This document shows positions 1 through 6,443 of a DNA stretch of 10,605 bases, one piece after another. Position 1 is the first letter of the stretch, and the number at the start of each line of letters is the position of its first letter. The notes beneath the pieces were generated by a model. That model was not told the DNA's origin. It did not search any database and worked only from the letters and a program-made list of their open reading frames with translations. Position numbers and translations under genes: made by a program. The DNA comes from Puniceicoccales bacterium (GTDB lineage Bacteria > Verrucomicrobiota > Verrucomicrobiia > Opitutales > JAIRLM01), in NCBI GenBank assembly GCA_031282565.1, contig JAITDL010000066.1:1-10605 (forward strand). Reading direction: 5' to 3'.

Positions 1-40
1 ATCCGACGTAAAACGGAAATGACTCCAGAATTTCATTCAT
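1..40 (-). CDS. start of an unrecognised gene, cut by the window edge
   Basis: Read on the minus strand, an ATG at 40-38 opens a frame that stays open to the edge and gives MNEILESFPFYVG. Thirteen residues are too few for a family call. The support is indirect: 34 nt upstream of the ATG lies the A-rich/CTTGACA block (75-90) that also precedes the three small paralogous genes at 7481-8431, at nearly the same distance (32-35 nt). No Shine-Dalgarno sequence is seen; the bases just before the ATG are CAATTGAGC. The gene would follow the 121-1041 gene on the same strand, probably from its own promoter. It does not obviously align with the small paralogs beyond the start. Confidence 0.38.
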   Translation of the reverse strand, partial: MNEILESFPFYVG

Positions 41-74
41 GCTCAATTGGCTGCTAGGAAGATTTAGCTGCTGC

Positions 75-90
75 TGTCAAGATATCTTTT
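75..90 (-). promoter_or_regulatory. A-rich/CTTGACA block upstream of the left-edge gene
   Basis: The minus strand reads AAAAGATATCTTGACA, with TTGACA at 80-75, ending 34 nt before the ATG at 40. The same arrangement occurs before the genes starting at 7789, 8122 and 8431. TTGACA matches a sigma70 -35 box exactly and the A-tract could act as an UP element, but there is no convincing -10 box 16-18 nt further on. Confidence 0.45.
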
Positions 91-120
91 CCTTTCACTG
101 ATGCCATTGCGATTGCACAG

Positions 121-1041
121 TTAAATTCCCATGTGCTCCACACGCGTTCCATGAGCTGCCACTTCCTCACCTCTGGCAATGGCGGCAAATTCGTTTTGGT
201 CAAAGCCCATGAGCTCAAGGAGCCTACCAATTTCCCCCCTCGCTTCGGCCTGGGTCTCCCCTGCCATTTCCATGACGCAGAACAACATTCCAAGCTGCAA
301 CGCAAGGCTGCGCGCATCCGCATCTTCGTCTACTTCCACCGGTGAATCGCCGAAAGTTTTCACATAGCTATCAAAGAGAAGAAGTGCTTTTTTACAGGAC
401 TTTATTTCTGCTTCATTTTCCTTTATATTATCTCTAATTCTACGGCGCTCGGCTCCGTTGTCGTATGGCAGTCCTGCGAATTCATCATTCAGCCCATGGT
501 TTTCTTCGTACAACACATCAATTCTGCCCTGGATTTGCTCCTTAAGTATAGCTGGACAATCCAACACGTCAATTCCTTCGGCTATTCTGGCCAGCTCGCC
601 GTAATTTTCCGGACCGCAGTGAGCAATTGTTGATGTGTCCACTGGGATTGAATTCTCAATTGCCCTGATTGTGTCGCGCTTGACGGTGATGCAGTAGATT
701 CCATCTCTCAAACCGTCGAAGCATAGAGCACCCGCCTGGGCCAATGGTACGCCGGCACTGCCGCCAATTACTGCAATTATTAACAGGAACACAATAATTG
801 GCCACAAAAATTCTCCAAAAAACCCAAGTGTTAATGCACAGAAAATCGTGAGCACCGCCGCTCCAATTCCTGCGGCCACGCCAACGATAAGCGACATCCA
901 ACCGGAAGAAGACAAGATAGCGCCGCAGACCGTTCTTACGCCTGCAAGCAACCACGCGCCAAGCACCTGGGGCCCAACTCTGCTGGCCTCCCGAGTGAAA
1001 AGCGTTGGACCATGAACATTTGCAGCATCTACAGTGAGCAC
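121..1041 (-). CDS. unrecognised membrane protein with a two-lobed hydrophobic region
   Basis: This 306-residue protein starts at a GTG; a stop codon lies four codons upstream and the first internal Met is residue 49, so few other starts are possible. I do not recognise the family. Residues about 47-75 and 78-105 are two hydrophobic segments separated by a very short turn (GEFLWP), which predicts a membrane hairpin. The remaining 200 residues are soluble and charged, with likely helices around 145-175 and 195-225 (rich in E, R and K), then an acidic stretch near 235-245 (VEVDEDADAR) and a helical C-terminus. There is no N-terminal signal peptide; the first 46 residues are mildly polar. This layout recalls inclusion-membrane (Inc) proteins of Chlamydiae, but that is shape similarity only. 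A good sigma70-like promoter sits immediately upstream, and no ribosome binding site is visible. Confidence 0.75.
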   Translation of the reverse strand: MLTVDAANVHGPTLFTREASRVGPQVLGAWLLAGVRTVCGAILSSSGWMSLIVGVAAGIGAAVLTIFCALTLGFFGEFLWPIIVFLLIIAVIGGSAGVPLAQAGALCFDGLRDGIYCITVKRDTIRAIENSIPVDTSTIAHCGPENYGELARIAEGIDVLDCPAILKEQIQGRIDVLYEENHGLNDEFAGLPYDNGAERRRIRDNIKENEAEIKSCKKALLLFDSYVKTFGDSPVEVDEDADARSLALQLGMLFCVMEMAGETQAEARGEIGRLLELMGFDQNEFAAIARGEEVAAHGTRVEHMGI

Positions 1042-1047
1042 AGGTGA

Positions 1048-1076
1048 ATTTTATGGTTTAGTGTGAAAAAGTGCAA
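1048..1076 (-). promoter_or_regulatory. sigma70-like promoter for the 121-1041 gene
   Basis: The minus strand carries TTGCAC (1076-1071), a spacer of exactly 17 nt, and TAAAAT (1053-1048). Five of six bases match each consensus box (TTGACA and TATAAT differ by one base each). Transcription starting seven bases past the -10 box would begin at 1041, the first base of the GTG codon, giving a leaderless mRNA. Confidence 0.6.
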
Positions 1077-1103
1077 TGGAAAACTGTCGAAACTGCAACT
1101 CCT

Positions 1104-1121
1104 CCGCCGCGCTAGCGGCGG
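1104..1121. repeat. GC-rich inverted repeat between divergent genes
   Basis: A perfect 7-bp inverted repeat, CCGCCGC and GCGGCGG around a GCTA loop. It lies between the divergent starts at 1041 and 1219. No T-run follows on either strand, so it does not look like an intrinsic terminator; an operator or an mRNA structure is possible. The flanking sequence on the rnhC side holds no promoter I would trust. Confidence 0.4.
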
Positions 1122-1218
1122 CGCTGTTCCCGATCTCGATAGAGACCAATGACTTGCGCGATTCATTCGCCGGCATTTTCCACTTGATTTTTTTTAGCAA
1201 ACAAAGCTTAACGCCTCC

Positions 1219-2133
1219 ATGGGAGACCGGCCAATCGCTCTTTACTGCTGCAACCTCGACGAAGGACAGATGGAAAAGCTGGAAAATTCCTGTGCGGCAA
1301 ATGGCTGGGAAAGCTATTCCGTTGACCATGCGACATTTGCATTCCGAGGACCGAAGGTAAATGTGGTGGCCTACAGCTCCGGGAAGCTTGTCGTTCAAGG
1401 CAAAGGCACGGAAGAATTTGTGAAATACACCCTGGAGCCGGAAATTACCGGCGAATGCAAACTAGGCTACGACGAACAGATTCACGCTGAGTGGTTTGAA
1501 GACCACGGCGGCATGGACGAATCCGGCAAGGGCGACCTATTTGGGCCGCTCGTTTCGGCCTGCGTCGTCGCCGGCGGCAAAACGGTTAAAGATTGGATCG
1601 CGGCGGGCGTCCGCGACTGCAAAGCCATAGGCAGCGATGGGAAAATTTTTGACCTCGACCGCCTAATCCGCCGCAGCGAAGGAGCAACAGTCGAAATATT
1701 TTCACTGGGAATGCGCAAGTACAACGAGCTCTACGGCGGCTTCGGAGAAAATCTAAACCGACTCCTCGCCTGGTACCACTCCAAAAGTCTGGCCAATGCA
1801 CTTCAGCGCAGCTCCCCAAAGCGCGTACTTCTGGATCAATTTTCCACGCAGCCGCTGGTGCAGCAGTTTTTTCGCGGTGGATCTGTGCCAATTGAGATGC
1901 GACCGCGGGCCGAGGAAGACCCGGTCGTTGCCGCAGCATCCATAGTCGCCCGCGCAGAATTTCTTCGCGCCATGGAAAGCCTGTCGACGTCTGCCGGCGA
2001 AAAACTTCACCGCGGCGCAGGAGAAGCAGTCCTTCAGCAGGCACGCGAACTGGTCCGCCGCCTTGGACCAAACCGCTTCGGCGAATTTGCCAAGCTGCAT
2101 TTCAGCACTGCCCAGCGGGCGCTATTTTCCTAA
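1219..2133 (+). CDS. rnhC: ribonuclease HIII
   Basis: Cleaves the RNA strand of RNA-DNA hybrids in the cytoplasm (R-loops, leftover primers). The 304-residue length fits RNase HIII, which carries an N-terminal substrate-binding extension that RNase HII lacks; here it is about residues 1-85. The catalytic domain opens with the signature GGMDESGKGDLFGPLVSAC at 97-115, whose D100 and E101 are the first two metal ligands. D206 in LLDQF is the likely third, and E232 in the RAEED segment before VAAASIVAR the likely fourth, giving the DEDE set usual for type HIII (inferred from motif position). The C-terminal KLHFSTAQRAL also fits the family. The ATG at 1219 has no clear ribosome binding site. The gene is transcribed alone, divergent from 121-1041 and convergent with kdsA. 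Confidence 0.95.
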   Translation: MGDRPIALYCCNLDEGQMEKLENSCAANGWESYSVDHATFAFRGPKVNVVAYSSGKLVVQGKGTEEFVKYTLEPEITGECKLGYDEQIHAEWFEDHGGMDESGKGDLFGPLVSACVVAGGKTVKDWIAAGVRDCKAIGSDGKIFDLDRLIRRSEGATVEIFSLGMRKYNELYGGFGENLNRLLAWYHSKSLANALQRSSPKRVLLDQFSTQPLVQQFFRGGSVPIEMRPRAEEDPVVAAASIVARAEFLRAMESLSTSAGEKLHRGAGEAVLQQARELVRRLGPNRFGEFAKLHFSTAQRALFS

Positions 2134-2182
2134 ATTTCCAAGGCATCATCTTTGACCAGGTCATCGGACAAGTTTTTTAGCC

Positions 2183-2237
2183 GTGGCGCCGCGAAATGGT
2201 GCTCAGCCAACGGCGAAATACTGCACCGCGGCGCCAC
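2183..2237. repeat. 55-bp palindromic element between rnhC and kdsA
   Basis: The arms GTGGCGCCGCG (2183-2193) and CGCGGCGCCAC (2227-2237) are perfect 11-bp inverted repeats around a 33-base centre; inside them GTGC (2199-2202) can pair with GCAC (2223-2226), extending the stem past a bulge. A smaller inverted repeat, CTGCGC (2237-2242) and GCGCAG (2251-2256), abuts it. It lies between two convergent genes, where a bidirectional terminator would be expected, but there is no T-run after the stem on either strand (the plus-strand T-run at 2173-2178 precedes it). It may be a terminator of a type without a U-tract, or a dispersed intergenic repeat. Confidence 0.6.
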
Positions 2238-2274
2238 TGCGCGGCAGACGGCGCAGCCCGAATTTGTCGATTAG

Positions 2275-3069
2275 CTAGGCATACATTAAATCTTTGACCG
2301 CTGCGTGCAGCTTCATGTATTTATCTATGCGCTGCTCCAGGTTAGCCAATGGCAGCTGCGTTTCCTTGTCGCAGAGTGCAGCGGCTGGATTCGGATGCGT
2401 TTCAAGAAAAAGCCCGCCAACTCCAGCACCAATGGCGGCAAACGCCAACGTATCGGCGTACCTGCGATCACCGACCGTGCTACGTCCGCCAAGACCGGGC
2501 AGTTGCAAACTGTGCGTGACGTCATAGACGACGGGGCAGCCATTTTGGGCCATTATCTGCAGTCCACGCATGTCAACGACGAGATTGCCGTAGCCAAATG
2601 ATGTGCCTCGCTCTATCTGAATGATTTCCTTCGCGCCGAATTGGCGCAACTTCTCTACCACATTGACCATGTCCCAGGGCGACAAAAACTGCCCCTTTTT
2701 TACGGAAACAGCTTTGCCAGTATCGGCAGCGGCGGCCAACATGTCAGTCTGCCGGCAGAGAAATGCCGGAACCTGCAAAACGTCGCACACTTTCGCAAAT
2801 TTCTTTGCCTGCGACGGCTCATGAAAATCGCTGGTTACTTCAACGTTAAGCTGATCCCTGATATCAGCCAAAATTGCCAGCGCGCCATCGATGCCCAACC
2901 CCCTCGGCGAGAGCGCTGAACTGCGATTTGCCTTGTCCGCAGATGCCTTGAAAATCAGCCTCATTTGCGGATACTTTTTCCCGATTCTCGTCAACACGCA
3001 CCCAACTTCCTCGCAAAGACTTTTGCTTTCCAGCAGGCACGGTCCGGCTATTAGTAAAAATCGTCCCAT
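2275..3069 (-). CDS. kdsA: 3-deoxy-8-phosphooctulonate synthase (KDO-8-phosphate synthase)
   Basis: Condenses phosphoenolpyruvate with arabinose-5-phosphate to KDO-8-phosphate, a precursor of the KDO that links lipid A to the rest of lipopolysaccharide; cytoplasmic. The 264-residue protein is colinear with the family: IAGPCLLES at 7-15, FKASADKANRSS at 40-51, TSDFHEPSQA near 79-88, LQVPAFLCRQTDM at 98-110, VKKGQF at 123-128, ERGTSFGYGNLVVDMRGL at 153-170, DVTHSLQ at 183-189, ETHPNP at 223-228. Cys11 in AGPC, together with H186, E223 and D234, is the ligand set of the metal-dependent class (Aquifex type); E. coli KdsA has Asn in place of the Cys. The ATG follows a good ribosome binding site, AGGTGA (3080-3075), spaced by 5 nt. 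It is divergent from grpE with about 150 bp between them; I see no confident promoter there. Confidence 0.97.
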   Translation of the reverse strand: MGRFLLIAGPCLLESKSLCEEVGCVLTRIGKKYPQMRLIFKASADKANRSSALSPRGLGIDGALAILADIRDQLNVEVTSDFHEPSQAKKFAKVCDVLQVPAFLCRQTDMLAAAADTGKAVSVKKGQFLSPWDMVNVVEKLRQFGAKEIIQIERGTSFGYGNLVVDMRGLQIMAQNGCPVVYDVTHSLQLPGLGGRSTVGDRRYADTLAFAAIGAGVGGLFLETHPNPAAALCDKETQLPLANLEQRIDKYMKLHAAVKDLMYA

Positions 3070-3221
3070 TTATTTCACCTGGCTTTTTCCAAACCAAAGC
3101 GGAGCCTTGGTAAAGATCATTTTTCCACGCCATGGCACCGGCGGCGCCCGCAAATGTTTCCGGAATTTTTTTATTTACAGAGCCCAACGCAGTGCTAGGT
3201 GAAAAATCGTACCTTTTGACT

Positions 3222-3824
3222 ATGAAGATGGCAAAGGAATCATCAGGGAAGCATGGCGAGTGTGAATGTGCGGCCGATGTTGCTGCGGAAAAACGCGATA
3301 GCTTTGCTAGTAAATGTGTTGACGACGGGGAAGTTTTCACCCAGTCGGCGGCGGCCATGGAACTCGATGGTCTGCGGCGGCGCGTAAAGGATCTCGAGGA
3401 GATGCTAATGCGCGCCCGCGCCGACCACGACAACTACCGCAAGCGCATGGAACGGGAACGGTCAGAAATGGCGGAGTTTGCCTGCGCGTCTCTACTCGAA
3501 GACCTACTGCCGGTGATCGATAACTTCGAGCTTGGCATGAAAGCTGCCAGGGATGGAGGCGAAGGTCACGTCGTCAGCGGGTTTTCCATGATCCTGGAGC
3601 AGCTAAATCAATTGCTCGCAAAGCGTGGAGTGACGGCAGTGGCAAATGTCGGAGAGCCGTTCAACCCGGAAACCGAAGAGGCCGTGGCATTTATCGCAAA
3701 TGGTGACGTCCCCAGGGATCATGTCATTCAGGTCATTCGCCGCGGATACCGCATCGGAGATAGGCTGCTACGTCCGGCCACAGTCGTTGTCTCTTCCGGC
3801 GAAGGTGATGGACAGGCAAATTAG
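3222..3824 (+). CDS. grpE: nucleotide exchange factor GrpE of the DnaK chaperone system
   Basis: Releases ADP from DnaK so that folding clients can be exchanged. I place the start at the ATG at 3222 (MKMAKESSGK), giving 200 residues, normal for GrpE; the frame is open to an ATG at 3132, but that adds 30 residues unlike the family's usual charged N-terminus. An ATG at 3228 is also possible. No well-placed ribosome binding site is seen; an AGGTGA at 3197-3202 is too far upstream. The first 45 residues are polar and disordered-looking, residues 47-85 form the long dimerising coiled coil (LRRRVKDLEEMLMRARADHD), DLLPVIDNFELGM lies at 94-106, and the C-terminal beta domain has GEPFNPETEEAV at 144-155 and GYRIGDRLLRPATVVVS at 175-191. 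The usual HEAV is TEEAV here. dnaJ follows after 17 bp; dnaK is not in the window. Confidence 0.95.
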   Translation: MKMAKESSGKHGECECAADVAAEKRDSFASKCVDDGEVFTQSAAAMELDGLRRRVKDLEEMLMRARADHDNYRKRMERERSEMAEFACASLLEDLLPVIDNFELGMKAARDGGEGHVVSGFSMILEQLNQLLAKRGVTAVANVGEPFNPETEEAVAFIANGDVPRDHVIQVIRRGYRIGDRLLRPATVVVSSGEGDGQAN

Positions 3825-3841
3825 ACTTGGAGAGTGCTGCC

Positions 3842-4954
3842 ATGGGTGAGGACTACTACGAATTACTAGGCGTTGAACGTGGCGCAACTGCGGAGGAGCT
3901 GAAAAAGGCATACAGAAAAAAAGCGCTCAAGTATCACCCAGACAAAAACCCCGGCGATAAAACAGCCGAAGAGAAATTCAAAGCCATATCGCAGGCCTAC
4001 GAGGTGCTCAGCGACGAAAAAAAACGAGCAACCTACGATCAGTATGGGGATACAGCGTTCCAGGGCAACGGTTTCGCCGGCCAGGGCGGCGGATCGGCAA
4101 ATTTTGGTGGCTTTAGGGACCAGTATGACATTTTTCGCGAAGTTTTCGGAGACTTCGGCGGATTTTTCGGCGGCGGTGGCGGCGGCCACTCGAGTGGCAA
4201 TTTTGATCTGAGTGGCAATGTGGAAATTTCGCTGCGCGAGGCATTTAGCGGCACGGAACGCACAATCCGCTACCGGCGAAATGTCAGATGCAAAAAATGC
4301 AATGGCACTGGAAGCGCAGATGGCTCGAAACCAAAAACATGCGACGGCTGCGGAGGGCGCGGTGCGGTAATCAGCAACAGGGGATTTTTTCAAATGTCGC
4401 AAGTCTGCCCAAAGTGCCGCGGCAGTGGAAAATGCATCGCCAATAGGTGCGGCGAATGCGGCGGAGAGGGCTGCGTTTCGTCATCCCATTCAGTGCGCAT
4501 AAAAATACCTGCAGGCGTGGAAAATGGCACCAATCTTCGCTCCACTGGAGAGGGAAATGTCGAGCCGCAATCGGGCCGCTTTGGAGATCTCTACGTAGCC
4601 ATTCGAATCGGTGAAGATTGCGATTTCCAACGTCGTGGCGCGGACCTTTACAGCGCCGTATCTGTGCCATTTGCCATTCTCGCCCTCGGCGGCGAAATTG
4701 AAATTCCCACCATCGATGGAAGTGGCATGCTCAAAATTCCCTCGGGGACGCAATCGGAGACGACATTTCGTCTGCGCGGCAAGGGGATGCCAACTATCGG
4801 GACCGGCCACCACGGCGACCACTACGTGCAGGTGCACGCTATTGTGCCGGAAAAGTTAACAAAGGTGCAGAGGGAAAAACTCGAGGAATTCGCCGAAAGC
4901 ATGGGGCACAAATCCGTTGAAAAAGTTAATTTTTTCCGGCGCATTTTTCACTAG
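3842..4954 (+). CDS. dnaJ: chaperone protein DnaJ (type I Hsp40)
   Basis: Delivers unfolded proteins to DnaK and stimulates its ATPase. I start it at the ATG at 3842 (MGEDYYELLG), which follows a GGAGAG (3829-3834) spaced by 7 nt; an upstream in-frame TTG at 3827 would add only five residues. The 370-residue protein has every type I part. The J domain at 3-70 carries HPD at 32-34, and a Gly/Phe-rich linker covers about 75-117, with a run of glycines at 110-115. Four CxxCxGxG zinc motifs start at C150, C167, C189 and C203, all with both cysteines. A C-terminal substrate-binding domain covers about 215-350. It forms an operon with grpE. Its stop lies 8 bp from the stop of the convergent gene at 4963, so there is no room for a terminator between them. 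Confidence 0.98.
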   Translation: MGEDYYELLGVERGATAEELKKAYRKKALKYHPDKNPGDKTAEEKFKAISQAYEVLSDEKKRATYDQYGDTAFQGNGFAGQGGGSANFGGFRDQYDIFREVFGDFGGFFGGGGGGHSSGNFDLSGNVEISLREAFSGTERTIRYRRNVRCKKCNGTGSADGSKPKTCDGCGGRGAVISNRGFFQMSQVCPKCRGSGKCIANRCGECGGEGCVSSSHSVRIKIPAGVENGTNLRSTGEGNVEPQSGRFGDLYVAIRIGEDCDFQRRGADLYSAVSVPFAILALGGEIEIPTIDGSGMLKIPSGTQSETTFRLRGKGMPTIGTGHHGDHYVQVHAIVPEKLTKVQREKLEEFAESMGHKSVEKVNFFRRIFH

Positions 4955-4962
4955 CGACCAAT

Positions 4963-6051
4963 CTAGCGGCGAAGATTTGCAATGGCGTCACAAATTGCCG
5001 CGATGTCATCGGCCATGAGTGATACGATGGCATTTCTTTTGCGGTCAAAGCCATAGATGCGATCTCCGAACGTTTGGCCAATCAGCAGCGTGTGCCCGTC
5101 GACATCTATCTCAAGCCGCGGATGATCCAATCCGTAGAGAACAATTTCTGTGGCGGTCGCATCCTCAACAACAACTTCTGCCAGACTCAGTTCCAAAATT
5201 TTTCCGTAAACTACCAAATTTTCGCTGCCAACGGCTGCGACGGCTCCACAGGCACTTGTGGCTGCAATGGAACGATTAACATCACCGCGCCGCAGGACAG
5301 TTAGCGCATTTTCGTCACGCCAAAGAATTTTTTCACCGCAGAGACCGCTGAAAATCTTCTTTGATCGCAGCTCCACTGCTGCAACCATCATCGATTTCAC
5401 ATCTTCCGGCGATAGGGCGAATAGCTGGCCGGAATCAATGCGGACAACGGCAACGGCAGACTCGCATAGGAAAAATTCAAAGCGGCGACACTGATCCTTA
5501 AAATCCCCGCGGGCAACTACTAAGAGCTGCGGTTCGCCGAGATTTACAGCAAATCCGTCGCCGACAACATCGCGAAAAGTTGCCAACGACAGGCAGCGCA
5601 GAAACTCCTCAAGTCTAATTTCATCGACGGCACCGCTCGGCAACGAGATCCAGGCAGATTCCTTTTTTTTGAGCAAAATTGTCCTGCCACCGAACTCGAT
5701 TCGCAGGCGCCGCGGCTCCATCAAATCTGATGGCAGCAAACTTCTGTTTAGAAAATCTTTCCATTGGCGCTCAAGCAGTTGCACTGTGCCGTTCTCAACC
5801 TCCAGTCCGGCGTAGGCATTTTCCATGGCAATGGAGTCGGCAGGCCATGAAATGGGCCCGACAAAATGCCAACTTCCATTGCGCAAAACCGCCTCAACTC
5901 CATCGGCGAATAGAACTTTCTTCACTTCAGCTGTGCAACTTTCACCGGTGACGGCAGCAGGCGCACTTCCTGAGCAGCCACGATTGCCAGCCAGCGCAGC
6001 GACCAAAACCCCATTGGCAAGGAGCAGTAAAATCACCCAGCGCAGATGCAT
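4963..6051 (-). CDS. exported or membrane-anchored DUF4340-like protein
   Basis: The 362-residue product begins with a hydrophobic segment, LRWVILLLLANGVLVAALAG at 3-22, either a signal peptide (possible cleavage after ALA) or a single membrane anchor; the later Cys is not in a proper lipobox. The rest is a repetitive beta-rich periplasmic-looking protein. Near the C-terminus, YGLDHPRLEIDVDG (306-319), LLIG (322-325) and IYGFDR followed by a predicted strand and helix resemble the repeat unit of DUF4340, a family often found beside gliding or ABC-transporter genes; no such transporter is here. The function is unknown. The ATG at 6051 lies 5 nt after the stop of the small gene upstream; a TTG at 6060 overlapping that stop is the alternative start. 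No clear ribosome binding site is seen, so translational coupling is likely. Confidence 0.75.
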   Translation of the reverse strand: MHLRWVILLLLANGVLVAALAGNRGCSGSAPAAVTGESCTAEVKKVLFADGVEAVLRNGSWHFVGPISWPADSIAMENAYAGLEVENGTVQLLERQWKDFLNRSLLPSDLMEPRRLRIEFGGRTILLKKKESAWISLPSGAVDEIRLEEFLRCLSLATFRDVVGDGFAVNLGEPQLLVVARGDFKDQCRRFEFFLCESAVAVVRIDSGQLFALSPEDVKSMMVAAVELRSKKIFSGLCGEKILWRDENALTVLRRGDVNRSIAATSACGAVAAVGSENLVVYGKILELSLAEVVVEDATATEIVLYGLDHPRLEIDVDGHTLLIGQTFGDRIYGFDRKRNAIVSLMADDIAAICDAIANLRR

Positions 6052-6056
6052 CCGTG

Positions 6057-6305
6057 TCAAAGAAACGCCGCTTCAACCCTATCCTTGGCGATGGCATCAG
6101 CCAACTCGCGATCCTTGCGCATCACCAACTTGCCAATTCGCACGGAAATCTCATCATTAACGAGCTCGCCCACACCCTCTTTAGCCTGCTGAAATGCCCG
6201 CCATCCTGCATCGCTCTGGTTATCAACGCCGGAAAACCCCGGCTTAGATTTTTTGGCAATCTCTTTGGAGAGCTGTTCCGCGGCGCGCACGGACCGCAGC
6301 TCCAT
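6057..6305 (-). CDS. small charged protein of unknown function in the lipoprotein operon
   Basis: From the ATG at 6305, preceded by GGAAGAG and AATT, the product has 82 residues, starts MELRSVRAAEQLSKEIAKKS and ends AIAKDRVEAAFL. The frame is open further upstream to a TTG at 6413 (118 residues), which would leave 30 bp after the lipoprotein stop instead of about 140; a GTG at 6368 is a third choice. It is hydrophilic and mostly helical, with many Lys, Arg, Glu and Asp residues, and has no signal peptide or cysteine pattern. I do not recognise it. Reasons to call it real are its exact fit between two same-strand genes (5 nt before the next ATG), ordinary residue use, and an acceptable ribosome binding site. 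It could also be the remnant of a larger gene. Confidence 0.5.
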   Translation of the reverse strand: MELRSVRAAEQLSKEIAKKSKPGFSGVDNQSDAGWRAFQQAKEGVGELVNDEISVRIGKLVMRKDRELADAIAKDRVEAAFL

Positions 6306-6443
6306 AATTCTCTTCCACTCGCTGTCGCCGCGATCGGCGGAAGAATCAGACTCACCATCCCGTTTCACTGCGCGCAGCCTATGGAATTCAACGCACAGTG
6401 CAAGACATTTCAACTGGAAGCCACGGTAAGCGCATGGAATCGG

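Noticed and set aside
56..107. 17-codon minus-strand ORF after the 121-1041 gene
   Set aside because: It runs through the A-tract/CTTGACA block, which is better explained as a promoter element.
1586..2071. 161-codon minus-strand frame inside rnhC
   Set aside because: Shadow of ribonuclease HIII, whose motifs are intact in the plus-strand frame.
3181..3202. Possible CIRCE-like heat-shock operator before grpE
   Set aside because: Only one half-site-like sequence (CAGTGCTAG, 3190-3198) is present; the partner half nine bases upstream is missing.
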